The notes beneath the pieces are model-generated. The model worked only from the letters and a program-made list of their open reading frames with translations, did not search any database and was not told the DNA's origin. This document shows, piece after piece, positions 18,833 to 28,263 of a stretch of 64,000 bases of DNA (positions are counted from its first letter, which is position 1; every line of letters starts with the position of its first letter). This stretch comes from Actinobacillus indolicus (GTDB lineage Bacteria; Pseudomonadota; Gammaproteobacteria; Enterobacterales; Pasteurellaceae). The position numbers and the translations under genes were made by a program. The DNA lies in NCBI RefSeq assembly GCF_901764975.1, contig NZ_CABFKH010000007.1:3753-67752 (forward strand), written 5' to 3'.

Positions 18833-20284
18833 TTAATGTAATGTTTTAAGGGCAGAGACAAATTGTTGATAACGCAGATATTTTTTCTGATACGCTTCAA
18901 AATGATCAGGATTTGGCTGCACTTGACGCATCGCTTGCTGTAACAGTGCCGGAGGATTTTCGCCAGCTGCTTCCATTGCCATCATTGCAGCCCCTAAGCA
19001 ACCTGTTTCTTCAATATTTGGCACTTCTAATGTCATTCCCGTTAAATCCGCCAGCATTTGTAACCAGATTGGCGACTTCGTTGGCCCACCTGTAACACGT
19101 AGTATCTGAGTATTTGGGAATCGTTGTAACATTCGATTAAGATGGTGCATTAAGCTGAAAAGAACCCCTTCGTAAATAGCTTGTAGTAAATGAGCTTGTG
19201 TATGATGAGCTTGTATTCCATAAAAACCTGCTTGCATACCTAAACCTGCGTTAGAGCCATAAAGGAATGGAACAAATAGTACAGAGCTAGAAGCAGGCGG
19301 TAGTTCAGCAATCGTTTGATTAATGTGAGTGTAATCTAAATTCCACTGTTTGATAAACCATTCTAAATTACCCGCTGAAGTCGGGCTGGCTTCGTGAACG
19401 ATAAATTTGCCCGCTTGGGCGTAACGTCCGTAAACAAACGGTAAATCTTGGTTTGGATCGATATAGTCCGTGATACCGCTGACGACCGACCAAGTACCGA
19501 GTACGGCATTGAGTTTAGTTTCATCATCCAATCCTGCACATAATGCGGTAGAAACGACGTCAAATAAGCCGCCGACCACAGGTGTTCCCACAGCTAGACC
19601 ACAAAGAGCAGAAGCCTGTTCGGTCACATAACCTGCCACTTGATTTGGGGCGATTACAAGCGGTAATTTATCCATGATTTCTTGCAAACCAAGTATTTCA
19701 GCAAGTTGGGGATCGTATTTTCCTTCTGTCATATTATAGAGATTGGATTCGGAAATATTGGTTTCTTCACAATGTAGTTCACCAGTAAGGCAAAAGCGTA
19801 AGTAGTCGTGTGACATTAATATAGAACCGATTTGTGCATAACGTTCCGGTTCGTGTTCTTTTATCCAACGTAAAATGGAAACAGGGTGCCCAGTCCATAA
19901 GGTTTGGCGGGTAATTGGATAGAGTTTTTCTGGAATACCTTCTTTTTGCCACTGTTTAACGATGTCGATAGAACGTTGGTCGGAAGATAAGATCGCTCTA
20001 CCTAGAGGTTGTTTATTTTTATCTAGTAAAAATGCACCTTTTCCTTGAGCTGAAATGCCTACTCCTTTGATTGTGGTTGGTTCTACACCACTTTTTTCAA
20101 GTGCTTGTCGAATAACATTGGCACAGACTCTCCAAAGTTGCACCATATCTCTTTCTGCATAACCAGCTTTTTCGCTGATTACAGCCACATTTTCACGAGC
20201 AAGTCCGCAGATTTGTCCGTGATGATCAAACAGTGCTGCTTTAATAAAAGTGCCGCCACAATCAATGCCTAAGTAGTAATTCAT
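18833..20284 (-). CDS. lyxK: L-xylulose / 3-keto-L-gulonate kinase LyxK
   Basis: A 483-residue FGGY-family kinase. The start at 20284 has AAGGAAC upstream; a 13-codon extension upstream has none. The N-terminal ATPase fold begins YLGIDCGGTFIKAALFDHHG. GISAQGKGAFLLD and the GTWSVVSGI phosphate loop follow, then the C-terminal FGGY-type RVTGGPTKSPIWLQMLAD. In E. coli LyxK phosphorylates 3-keto-L-gulonate and L-xylulose. Here it is the last gene of the yiaKLMNO operon, as in Haemophilus. Its product would go to UlaD, encoded 12 kb away. Confidence 0.93.
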   Translation of the reverse strand: MNYYLGIDCGGTFIKAALFDHHGQICGLARENVAVISEKAGYAERDMVQLWRVCANVIRQALEKSGVEPTTIKGVGISAQGKGAFLLDKNKQPLGRAILSSDQRSIDIVKQWQKEGIPEKLYPITRQTLWTGHPVSILRWIKEHEPERYAQIGSILMSHDYLRFCLTGELHCEETNISESNLYNMTEGKYDPQLAEILGLQEIMDKLPLVIAPNQVAGYVTEQASALCGLAVGTPVVGGLFDVVSTALCAGLDDETKLNAVLGTWSVVSGITDYIDPNQDLPFVYGRYAQAGKFIVHEASPTSAGNLEWFIKQWNLDYTHINQTIAELPPASSSVLFVPFLYGSNAGLGMQAGFYGIQAHHTQAHLLQAIYEGVLFSLMHHLNRMLQRFPNTQILRVTGGPTKSPIWLQMLADLTGMTLEVPNIEETGCLGAAMMAMEAAGENPPALLQQAMRQVQPNPDHFEAYQKKYLRYQQFVSALKTLH

Positions 20285-20313
20285 TTGAGTTCCTTTTATT
20301 CTAATTATGAAAA

Positions 20314-20338
20314 ATCCCCCCATGTTAGGGGGGGGGAT
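20314..20338 (-). repeat. C6/G9 hairpin in the yiaO-lyxK spacer
   Basis: On the minus strand a run of nine C, TAACAT, then GGGGGGATTTTT forms a GC stem followed by T residues. It could reduce read-through into lyxK. A near copy sits between ulaG and ulaR at 37572-37593. Confidence 0.7.
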
Positions 20339-20342
20339 ATAA

Positions 20343-21329
20343 TTATTTAGCTAGTGCATCAATTTTTTCAACTAACTCACTACCGTTTTTCTCAATAAAG
20401 GCTTTGCGAACATCAGCCTCAATGATGGCTTTAAATGGTTTGTTATCTACTTCTTCAATCACTTCGATACCCGCTTTTTGTAACTTAGTAATGATATCTT
20501 TTTCATTCTCTAAGTTAAGTTGACGTTGGTAATTACCTGCTTCTTTAGCTGAATCAAGAATTGCTTGTTGTAGTTCAGGAGAGAAACTATCAAATTTAGC
20601 TTTGTTCATGACCACAATTAATGGAGTATAGCCGTGATTGGTTAAGCTTAAATATTTTTGTACTTCGTATAATTTTGCTGACCAGAAGATACCGACTGGA
20701 TGTTCTTGCGCATCTACCGCACGAGTCTCAAGGGCAGTATAAAGTTCTGATAACGGCATTGGTACAGGGTTTCCACCAAGTAAGCTAAATGCTTGAATAT
20801 ACATCGGATTTTGGTTAGTACGGACTTTTAAACCCTTGATATCTTCAGGTGATTTAACCGGGTGTTTTGAGTTAGTAAATGAGCGGAACCCTACTTCCCA
20901 GAAAGCTAAGCCTTTTAAACCTTGTGCTTCTAAATCTTTTAATAACCCTTGACCAATTTCGCCGTCTAACACGGCATAAGCGTGTTCACGGTTTTTGAAA
21001 ATAAATGGAATGTCAATCACGTTTAATTTGGGCTCTAAGCCTGAGAAATTTGGTGAGCCAGACATTTCAATATCAATAGTACCACCACGTACCGCGCCAA
21101 TCATTGTTTGAGCATTTCCTAAGGTGCTATCAGGGAACAAACTCAATTTAATTTCGCCTTTACTTTTTTCTTTAAGTAAATCATTGAATTTTTTTGCTGC
21201 AGTATGTTGTGTGTCGCTACGAGGAGCCTCATAGCCAAAACGTAAAGTTGTTTCTGCATTTGCAGAGCCTGCAAACATCACAGCTGAAGCAATTAATGCA
21301 CTTAAAGTTTTTAAATTAAACAATTTCAT
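20343..21329 (-). CDS. yiaO: TRAP transporter binding protein YiaO
   Basis: A 328-residue periplasmic protein of the DctP family with a signal peptide ending AGSANA. Motifs are TTLRFGYEAPRSDTQHTAAKK, GRGGTIDIEM-like VRGGTIDIEMSG, and the substrate-carboxylate region GLKVRTNQNPMYIQ with its conserved Arg. It delivers 2,3-diketo-L-gulonate (E. coli YiaO) to the YiaMN membrane pair. The gene lies directly downstream of yiaN. Confidence 0.93.
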   Translation of the reverse strand: MKLFNLKTLSALIASAVMFAGSANAETTLRFGYEAPRSDTQHTAAKKFNDLLKEKSKGEIKLSLFPDSTLGNAQTMIGAVRGGTIDIEMSGSPNFSGLEPKLNVIDIPFIFKNREHAYAVLDGEIGQGLLKDLEAQGLKGLAFWEVGFRSFTNSKHPVKSPEDIKGLKVRTNQNPMYIQAFSLLGGNPVPMPLSELYTALETRAVDAQEHPVGIFWSAKLYEVQKYLSLTNHGYTPLIVVMNKAKFDSFSPELQQAILDSAKEAGNYQRQLNLENEKDIITKLQKAGIEVIEEVDNKPFKAIIEADVRKAFIEKNGSELVEKIDALAK

Positions 21330-21348
21330 AGTGTTCTCCTATGGATAG

Positions 21349-22629
21349 TTAAGGTTGCATCCACGATAGTGGCGTTAAAATTAATGATGGGAAGAAAACA
21401 AAGGCAAATAACAACGCCACCATCATCAACATATATGGCAGAATACCTTTAGCGGCTTGATCAAAAGGGAGTTTAGAAACACCTGTAATCACGTTTAGTA
21501 CGTTACCAACAGGTGGTGTAATCAAACCAATTGAGGTATTTAAAATAAACAATACGCCGAAATAGACTGGATCGATTCCCGCTTCTTCTACTAACGGCAT
21601 TAATACTGGAGTGAGGATTAAAACAGTTGGTGTTAAATCCATTACCATCCCAATAATAAACACAGCGATCATAATCACCACAAGCAATAATGTTGGTGAG
21701 CCAATGAGTGGCTCAAGTAGCTCAGTCATCATTTGTGGTAATTCTGCCACTGTAATTAACCACCCTGTGACATTTGCTGCAGCAACAAGAAACATGACAA
21801 CCGCAGTCGTTTTTCCTGCATTGAGTAATACTTTATATAGATCTTTTAACTTGAGTTCGCGATAAACGAAGAGTGACACGATCAATGCGTAAAATGTTGC
21901 AACAGCTCCAGCCTCAGTTGGGGTAAACATACCTGAGCGGAAACCGCCGATAATAATCACTGGCAATAATAACGCCCAAATACTATTTTTGAAGGAAATG
22001 CATAGCTCTTGTTTAGTTGCTTTTGAGAATGTCATTAAATCAAGACGTTTTGCTTGCCACCACCAAAGAGCGGCTAAGCAAATTCCCATCATAATACCAG
22101 GGAAAATACCTGCTAAGAATAATTTGGTAATAGAGACACCGCTGGCAACACCGAATACGATAAATGGAATAGACGGTGGGATAATTGGGGCGATAATCCC
22201 TGCAGTACCGATTAATCCTGCGGACTTATCGACAGGATAGCCTGTTGTTTTCATCATAGGGAGCAACATGGCTGCTACTGCTGCTGTATCTGCTACAGCT
22301 GAACCAGAAAGACTCGCCATAATCATGGCCGCTAAAATTGCGACAAAGCCCAAGCCACCGCGTTTATGTCCAACTAATTTCATCGGTAGATCAATAATTC
22401 GTTTAGATAACCCGCCTTCATTCATAATTTCACCAGCAAGAATAAAGAACGGAATTGCCATTAACGAGAAGCTGTCCGCACCACTAACAATTTGTTGAGC
22501 AAGAATCTGTGCATCAAATAGATCCAAATGAACCATTAATGCAATACCGCAAATTAATAACGCAAAAGCTACAGGCGTTCCTAAAATAATTGCCCCTAAT
22601 AGTACGGAAAGAAAAATCACCACAGTCAT
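21349..22629 (-). CDS. yiaN: TRAP transporter large permease YiaN
   Basis: A 426-residue protein with about 12 membrane spans, DctM family. Marked by GTPVAFALLICGIALM, AIPFFILAGEIMNEGGLSKRI, SLSGSAVADTAAVAAMLLPMM and IGLITPPVGNVLNVITG. It carries the substrate across the inner membrane driven by sodium. It overlaps yiaM by 4 bases, showing translational coupling. Confidence 0.95.
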   Translation of the reverse strand: MTVVIFLSVLLGAIILGTPVAFALLICGIALMVHLDLFDAQILAQQIVSGADSFSLMAIPFFILAGEIMNEGGLSKRIIDLPMKLVGHKRGGLGFVAILAAMIMASLSGSAVADTAAVAAMLLPMMKTTGYPVDKSAGLIGTAGIIAPIIPPSIPFIVFGVASGVSITKLFLAGIFPGIMMGICLAALWWWQAKRLDLMTFSKATKQELCISFKNSIWALLLPVIIIGGFRSGMFTPTEAGAVATFYALIVSLFVYRELKLKDLYKVLLNAGKTTAVVMFLVAAANVTGWLITVAELPQMMTELLEPLIGSPTLLLVVIMIAVFIIGMVMDLTPTVLILTPVLMPLVEEAGIDPVYFGVLFILNTSIGLITPPVGNVLNVITGVSKLPFDQAAKGILPYMLMMVALLFAFVFFPSLILTPLSWMQP

Positions 22630-23108
22630 TTGGTTTCTCCTTTAGCAAGTATTGCAATGGTTGATACAAGTCGTGTTGCAATAAGAACTGCAATTAATGT
22701 GCCTGAAACCACAGCTGCAAGATAGGTTACTCCGGTTGGAATCTCAGAGATTGGAGATAAGTTATTGATATTTAATTGGAACTGGGTCCACCCACCTTGT
22801 ATAATTAAATAGCAACAGAACAACATAATTCCATCCGTAAATAGTCGGAGGATGTGGCGTTTAATCGGAGAAAGTTTATCAGTTAACATGGTAACACTCA
22901 CATGCTGATTATCGCCAAAGGCAAGGATTGCTCCAAGGAATGTCAACCAAACAAAGAGATAACGAGATACTTCTTCAGTAACATTGATACTGCTATTAAA
23001 ACCATATCTTAATATTACGTTTAAAAAAACTAAGCAAGCCATTGTTGTTAAAATAAGTACAACGAGAAATTCTAAGGCTTTGCCGACATAAAGAGCTAGG
23101 GTTTTCAT
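22626..23108 (-). CDS. yiaM: TRAP transporter small permease YiaM
   Basis: A 160-residue protein with four membrane spans, DctQ family. ATG at 23108 is preferred because GAGGTG lies 5 bases upstream; the longer frame begins with TTG inside that site. The family mark is VTEEVSRYLFVWLTFLGA. It sits between yiaL and yiaN with almost no spacing. Confidence 0.93.
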   Translation of the reverse strand: MKTLALYVGKALEFLVVLILTTMACLVFLNVILRYGFNSSINVTEEVSRYLFVWLTFLGAILAFGDNQHVSVTMLTDKLSPIKRHILRLFTDGIMLFCCYLIIQGGWTQFQLNINNLSPISEIPTGVTYLAAVVSGTLIAVLIATRLVSTIAILAKGETK

Positions 23109-23109
23109 A

Positions 23110-23577
23110 TTACACCTCAAGTTCGCTTATTGCGATTTTGACGACAACCTTGCGGATCATTTCTGTACCATCATAAATGGCGGTACGGTGAGCATCCTCA
23201 GGAAAGAATACAGCAAAATTTCCCTCAATGCAGTGAAATTCATTTTCTTGAGTTACACTTTCATAAAATTGAATATCTCGTTCGGGATTATAAGCTATTG
23301 CTATTGGATTTTTACCTGTATCTACCGCAGTTGCCATAATCTCTTTTCCTCGATGTAAATACTGCACATCTAAGTAATTACGATGAACTTCAGGTTGGTA
23401 AGCTGATTTAGCTTTGGTTTCCAGATCAAGTACCTGAACATAGATAAGATCGCCTTTAAGTTGATAACGCCCAACTTCCATGCGATCAAAATCTGTGTTT
23501 TGTAAATAATCCAAGGCAAATTGAATGGCTTTTGGATATTGGCTTTTGTTTACTTTTGATATATGACCGAAGAACAT
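23110..23577 (-). CDS. yiaL: YiaL / YhcH-YjgK family protein
   Basis: A 155-residue cupin-like protein of the YhcH/YjgK/YiaL family. Recognisable are RYQLKGDLIYVQVLDLETK, EVHRNYLDVQYLHRGKE with the metal-ligand type His and Glu, and FAVFFPEDAHR. The activity is not settled for the family. Its place in the operon suggests handling of a sugar acid such as an anomer or lactone form. 52 bases separate it from yiaK. Confidence 0.93.
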   Translation of the reverse strand: MFFGHISKVNKSQYPKAIQFALDYLQNTDFDRMEVGRYQLKGDLIYVQVLDLETKAKSAYQPEVHRNYLDVQYLHRGKEIMATAVDTGKNPIAIAYNPERDIQFYESVTQENEFHCIEGNFAVFFPEDAHRTAIYDGTEMIRKVVVKIAISELEV

Positions 23578-23629
23578 ATTGCTCTCCTTCTTTGCAAAAA
23601 AGATAAAAAATCAGACCGCTTGTTAAACA

Positions 23630-24628
23630 TTATAGCGATTTCAATTTCGCCCAAACCGTATCATCTACCGGAATACCGTTGGCTTTGTTCTCTGCCAAGA
23701 TAGTGGTAAATTCATGTCCAGGTAAACGTACAGCCACATTCGGATCTGAACGTTCTGCTGTCCGAACATAATCCATAATCCGTTCAAGTTTTTCTTCTTT
23801 TGTTTTGCCATCAATTAGGCGATCAACTTCAATAGCAATAAAGATTTGTGAAACACAATATTCATCATCTTTATCTTCTGTTACTGCAGCAGTAGATAAA
23901 CCATTAGAAAGTAGGGTTGCAATCATATCTAGAACAATGGATAAACCAGAACCTTTCCAGTAACCCGCGGGTAATAAACGACGATTTTTCTCAACAGTAC
24001 CAGGATCTCGGGTTAAATTACCCTCATCATCAAACCCAGCATCAACAAAGGTTTGGCGGCCCGCTAAACGATGAACTTCCAACATGCCGTAAGAGTACAT
24101 TGAGCAAGACATATCTACCATTGTGATTGGATTACTTGGTACCGCAATGATTAACGGATTTGTTCCGATACGGCACTCTTTTGCTCCCCAAGGTGGCATC
24201 ACTGCAAGGGCATTTGTCCAACAAATACCGATATAACCTTTCTCGGCCGCTTGCCAGCCGTAACCACCACCACGCATCCAGTGATTAGCATTTTTTAACG
24301 CCACGACACCGATACCGAATTGATCAGCGATTTCCATGGCTCTATCCATCATTTTTTTAGCAGTTAAGTTACCGATGGCTTGATGAGCATCCCATTGCTC
24401 AATCGCACCTAATGAAAGTACCTTGGTTGGTACAGCATCAGGAATGACATCTCCCTTTTCTAATTGTTGGATAAAGCGAGGGAAACGGTTAACTCCATGG
24501 GAATAAACACCTGCTTGAGTGGTATCTGCAAACATAGTTGCACAATCTTCAGCAATCTCTTCACGTACATTGCGTGCAAGTAGTACACGTTTAAATTCGG
24601 CTTTAAGTTCGGAATAGGAAACTTTCAT
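23630..24628 (-). CDS. yiaK: 2,3-diketo-L-gulonate reductase YiaK (DlgD)
   Basis: A 332-residue member of the malate/L-lactate dehydrogenase (LDH2) family, NADH-dependent. In E. coli it reduces 2,3-diketo-L-gulonate to 3-keto-L-gulonate. Marks are [19 protein letters not shown] with the catalytic His, [34 protein letters not shown] and [17 protein letters not shown]. First gene of the yiaKLMNO-lyxK operon, divergent from its likely regulator yiaJ. Confidence 0.96.
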   Translation of the reverse strand: MKVSYSELKAEFKRVLLARNVREEIAEDCATMFADTTQAGVYSHGVNRFPRFIQQLEKGDVIPDAVPTKVLSLGAIEQWDAHQAIGNLTAKKMMDRAMEIADQFGIGVVALKNANHWMRGGGYGWQAAEKGYIGICWTNALAVMPPWGAKECRIGTNPLIIAVPSNPITMVDMSCSMYSYGMLEVHRLAGRQTFVDAGFDDEGNLTRDPGTVEKNRRLLPAGYWKGSGLSIVLDMIATLLSNGLSTAAVTEDKDDEYCVSQIFIAIEVDRLIDGKTKEEKLERIMDYVRTAERSDPNVAVRLPGHEFTTILAENKANGIPVDDTVWAKLKSL

Positions 24629-24669
24629 TGGAACCTCTTTATTTCATATAGTAAAATACTGTTTCATAA

Positions 24670-24696
24670 ATTATACCTAACACCATAAAAAGTCAA
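24670..24696 (-). promoter_or_regulatory. Candidate promoter of the yiaK operon
   Basis: On the minus strand a perfect TATAAT (24670-24675) lies 15 bp from TTGACT (24691-24696). The short spacing would make a weak promoter that needs help. TTTCATA half-sites lie close by at about 24645 and 24662. Confidence 0.5.
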
Positions 24697-24784
24697 TTAA
24701 TCTAAAAAATTAAAAATATATTAAAATCAATTGGTTATATTTTATTTTTTAAATTTGTGATATATATCTCATTTTTATAGAATG

Positions 24785-24805
24785 ATATTTCATAATATGA
24801 AATAT
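24785..24805. promoter_or_regulatory. Palindromic operator, probably for YiaJ
   Basis: ATATTTCAT-AAT-ATGAAATAT is a perfect 9-3-9 dyad, 42 bp upstream of yiaJ in the divergent spacer. The half-site TTTCATA recurs nearer yiaK. An IclR-type dimer would fit; the assignment to YiaJ is by position. Confidence 0.6.
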
Positions 24806-24846
24806 GATGGTTGTGATATAAATAAAATAGATAGAGGGTAATAACG

Positions 24847-25638
24847 ATGTCTGAAGACAAAGCGAATGGAAATCAAAGCTTAATTAGAGGTTTAAGAATA
24901 ATGGAAATTTTGAGTGACTTCCCTAATGGTTGTCCTCTTGCAAAACTATCTGAAATTGCAAAGCTTAATAAAAGTACGACACATAGATTGCTACAAGGGT
25001 TGCAAATTGAAGGATACGTAAAACCAGCAAACTTAGTCGGAAGTTATCGTCTTACCTCAAAATGTTTAAGTTTAGGGCAAAAGACTCTCTCATCTATGAA
25101 TATTATAAATTTAGTTGCTCCACACTTAGAAAAATTAAATCTCTCGATAGGAGAGACAATTAATTTCTCTAAGAGGGAAGATGATCATGCCATTATGATT
25201 TATAAACTCGAACCGACTTTAGGTATGATGAAAACTCGTGCCTACATCGGACAGCATTTACAACTTTATTGTTCTGCTATGGGAAAACTTTATTTAGCTT
25301 ATGAGGAAGATAAAGACTATTTAGAACACTATTGGAAATTCCATCAAAAAAATATTTCCTCTCTTACACAAAATACAATTACAGATATTAATGTCATGAG
25401 ACAAGAATTAAATGAGATTTTACAATCTGGTTTTGCGATGGATAGAGAGGAAAACGAACTCGGTGTTTGCTGCCTTGCGGTCCCAGTGTTTAATCATTTA
25501 GGAAAAGTGGAGTATGCAATTTCCATTTCAGCATCGACTCATCGCCTTAATGGAGACACCTATATAAACTTTTTACCAGAACTATGTAAAACAGCAAGAG
25601 AAATATCCAGAGAGCAAGGGGGAAATATAGGGGTATAG
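24847..25638 (+). CDS. yiaJ: IclR-family regulator YiaJ
   Basis: A 263-residue protein with an N-terminal winged helix (residues 12-70, GLRIMEILSDFPNG and LAKLSEIAKLNKSTTHRLLQ) and a C-terminal IclR effector domain with GFAMDREENELGVCCLAVPVF. Divergent from yiaKLMNO-lyxK, as in E. coli and Haemophilus, where YiaJ represses the operon. Confidence 0.93.
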   Translation: MSEDKANGNQSLIRGLRIMEILSDFPNGCPLAKLSEIAKLNKSTTHRLLQGLQIEGYVKPANLVGSYRLTSKCLSLGQKTLSSMNIINLVAPHLEKLNLSIGETINFSKREDDHAIMIYKLEPTLGMMKTRAYIGQHLQLYCSAMGKLYLAYEEDKDYLEHYWKFHQKNISSLTQNTITDINVMRQELNEILQSGFAMDREENELGVCCLAVPVFNHLGKVEYAISISASTHRLNGDTYINFLPELCKTAREISREQGGNIGV

Positions 25639-25649
25639 TAGACCAAATG

Positions 25650-25687
25650 AAATTGATTGCTAATGAATATTAATTAGCAACCAATTT
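25650..25687. terminator. Bidirectional terminator between yiaJ and the kinase gene
   Basis: A 15-bp stem with one mismatch (25650-25664 with 25673-25687), AAATTG...CAATTT, between two convergent genes. Confidence 0.75.
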
Positions 25688-25702
25688 TACTTATTATGTA
25701 TC

Positions 25703-27298
25703 TTATTTAATATGTAAGTTAACTGCTTTTTTTACAATAGGGATTCCTTTTTCATACTCTTGCATAAATCGCTCATAACCTTGATTAATTATTTTATCCG
25801 GTTGGATTATGTGTAGGTGAGTAGTATTAAATATAATCTTGTCTAGATATTCTTCTAAATTATAGCTTGATGAAAACTTTAAGAAATTTGCCAGTAAAGC
25901 AATCCCCCAAGCTCCACCATTTGAGGCGGTACTTGTAGTAGCTAAAGGAATATTTAAAGCTGAAGCCAGGATCTTTTGGGATACTTCTTCCGTTTTGAAC
26001 ATTCCTCCGTGCCCTAATATACGGGAGATTTCAACTTTTTCTTGGTTAATGAGTATATTCATCCCTAATTTCATTGCTCCAAAGGCTGTATAGAGATGTA
26101 CTAGCATAAAGTTAGCTAAGTTAAAACGAGCTTTTGTTGGATGTAGAAAAATAGGACATCCTTCTGATAACCCTACATTATGTTCTCCAGAATGAAATCC
26201 GTAAGATAGTAGTCCTCCGCAATCAGGATCACCTTGCAATGCTTGTAAAAATAGCATTTCATAAAGTTCTTCTGTACAAACATTGACACCAAAAGTTTCT
26301 AAACATTCTCCAAATAAATTGACCCAAGCGTTAATATCGGTCGAACAGTTATTCGCGTGTGCCATAGCGACTAATTTCCCAGCTGGTGTAGTGACAATAT
26401 CCAACTCGGAATAAACTTTTGAAAGCATTTTTTCTAGCACAATCATTGCAAAAGCAGACGTACCTGCTGAAATGTTTCCTGTTTTTTCTTTGATACAATT
26501 AGTGGCAATCATTCCAGTTCCTGCATCTCCTTCCGGAGGACATAGTGGGATTCCTGGTTGTAAATTACCACTTGGGTCAAGTAATTTTGCGCCATCTTCG
26601 GTTAAAGAGCCTGCAGGTTTACCTGCCACTAACACTTTAGGTAAGATGTTTTCTAATCGCCAAGGCATTTCGAATGGAGTAATGAATTCATTAAATTGAG
26701 CAATCATTTTTTGATTGTAAGATAAACTTTCTGTGTCAATCGGGAACATACCCGAGGCATCGCCAATTCCTAATACTTTATGTCCAGTAAGCTGCCAATG
26801 TACATAGCCAGCGAGTGTTGTTAGATAGTCAATTTTATTTAAATGATATTCATTGTTGAGCAATGCTTGGTATAAATGGGCGATACTCCAACGTTGAGGG
26901 ATTGGATATTGGAAAACATTTGTCAATTTTTCAGAAGCCTCAAGAGTGATATTATTTCTCCACGTTCTAAAAGAGGCTAGCTGGTTTCCGTGTTTATCAA
27001 AGGGTAAATAGCCGTGCATCATTGCACTAATACCTAGCCCTTTGGTTGTGCGAATTACTGTATGATACTTTTCTTTGACTGTTTTAGATAAATCACTATA
27101 GGCAGCTTGGAGTTTCTCCCAAACTTCGTTTTGGTTATATGTCCAAATACCGTCAATGAGCTGATTTTTCCAATCTGCTCCACCTGTGGCTAAAATGGTT
27201 CCATCAGCATCAATTAATACCGCTTTAATGCGAGTTGATCCTAATTCAATACCAATAACTACGTTGCCTTGTTCGATAAGTTGTTTTTCATTTTGCAT
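25703..27298 (-). CDS. FGGY-family carbohydrate kinase, substrate unknown
   Basis: A 531-residue kinase. ATG at 27298 has AAGGGG upstream; a GTG three codons earlier lies inside that site. The N-terminus is VVIGIELGSTRIKAVLIDADG, followed by GLGISAMMHGYLPFD, PPEGDAGTGMIATN, the GTSAF phosphate loop and the C-terminal GHGGMFKTEEVSQKI and ASNGGAWGIALLANF. It belongs to the xylulokinase/ribulokinase group but is not AraB, LyxK or LsrK by pattern. It is the last gene of an operon with a complete sugar ABC transporter and no other enzyme, so its product probably enters a pathway encoded elsewhere, plausibly UlaE/UlaF. Confidence 0.85.
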   Translation of the reverse strand: MQNEKQLIEQGNVVIGIELGSTRIKAVLIDADGTILATGGADWKNQLIDGIWTYNQNEVWEKLQAAYSDLSKTVKEKYHTVIRTTKGLGISAMMHGYLPFDKHGNQLASFRTWRNNITLEASEKLTNVFQYPIPQRWSIAHLYQALLNNEYHLNKIDYLTTLAGYVHWQLTGHKVLGIGDASGMFPIDTESLSYNQKMIAQFNEFITPFEMPWRLENILPKVLVAGKPAGSLTEDGAKLLDPSGNLQPGIPLCPPEGDAGTGMIATNCIKEKTGNISAGTSAFAMIVLEKMLSKVYSELDIVTTPAGKLVAMAHANNCSTDINAWVNLFGECLETFGVNVCTEELYEMLFLQALQGDPDCGGLLSYGFHSGEHNVGLSEGCPIFLHPTKARFNLANFMLVHLYTAFGAMKLGMNILINQEKVEISRILGHGGMFKTEEVSQKILASALNIPLATTSTASNGGAWGIALLANFLKFSSSYNLEEYLDKIIFNTTHLHIIQPDKIINQGYERFMQEYEKGIPIVKKAVNLHIK

Positions 27299-27310
27299 AA
27301 TGTACACCCC

Positions 27311-28261
27311 TTAGTTTTTTAATAGGAAAAGGCGGTTTTTCTGTAAAAATATAAATAGTAGTAATAGGCTACCCCATAAAATCATCGTAATATAGCTACT
27401 GATACCGAGCATATTTAGTCCACTTTCAATGACTTGCAGTAAAATAAGTGCAAGCATAATACCAACGAGTTTTCCTCTGCCGCCATCAGGGTTAATTCCG
27501 CCTAACACAGCAGCTAAAATAGAAATAAGCAAGTAAGAATCTCCATAAGATGCTTTAGCTGAGTTAAGTTTAGACATCATTAGAAGTGCAGCGAATACAC
27601 ATAGTATTGAGGATATAACATATACCCAAATCAGTACTTTTTTTGTGTTGATACCAGAGTAATAAGTTGCCCTTTCATTATTGCCTATAAAATAGATTGC
27701 TTTACCCATTGAGGTGTTTTCTAGGAAGAACCAAATTAGTCCAGCAAGAAATAAAAAAATTAAAATTGGTGTAGGAATCCATAAGAAAGTAGAGGCACTG
27801 ATGCTTAGGATATGTTCTGGGAAATTAGCAATTGTAGAGCCGTTGGTAACTAGAATATTTACTCCATTAATTAATGTCATTGTGCCTAGAGTTGCTAAAA
27901 TTGGCGAAACTCGGATAATGGCGATTAATGTTCCGTTAAGCAGGCCAATGAGTAATGCACAGAAAAGGCTTAATAAAATTGACAAAGACAGCCAAGAAAT
28001 ACTGGTATATTGCGTAATAAAATAGGCAATAATTAACGAACAAGCATTCATACTGGCAATGATCGACAGATTTATCCCTCCAGTGAGCATAGGTAATGCC
28101 ATTGCAAGTGTTAAAATCCCTAAAACTGGAATTTGTGAGGCCATTGATTGAAAATTGCTAACAGACCAGAAAATATCAGGAATTAAAATACTAAAGGCGA
28201 TAACAGTAATAATAAAGAGAGCTAATAGATAAAAAATAGTATGATCAATTTTGCTTTTCAT
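27311..28261 (-). CDS. Sugar ABC transporter permease (RbsC type), second subunit
   Basis: A 316-residue membrane protein of the branched-chain/ribose permease group (BPD_transp_2) with eight to ten spans. Family marks are MLTGGINLSIIASMNACS, the loop contacting the ATPase (NNERATYYSGINTKK) and ILAAVLGGINPDGGRGK. It is paired with the similar permease upstream; the two probably form a heterodimeric channel. Confidence 0.88.
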   Translation of the reverse strand: MKSKIDHTIFYLLALFIITVIAFSILIPDIFWSVSNFQSMASQIPVLGILTLAMALPMLTGGINLSIIASMNACSLIIAYFITQYTSISWLSLSILLSLFCALLIGLLNGTLIAIIRVSPILATLGTMTLINGVNILVTNGSTIANFPEHILSISASTFLWIPTPILIFLFLAGLIWFFLENTSMGKAIYFIGNNERATYYSGINTKKVLIWVYVISSILCVFAALLMMSKLNSAKASYGDSYLLISILAAVLGGINPDGGRGKLVGIMLALILLQVIESGLNMLGISSYITMILWGSLLLLFIFLQKNRLFLLKN

Positions 28262-28263
28262 CG

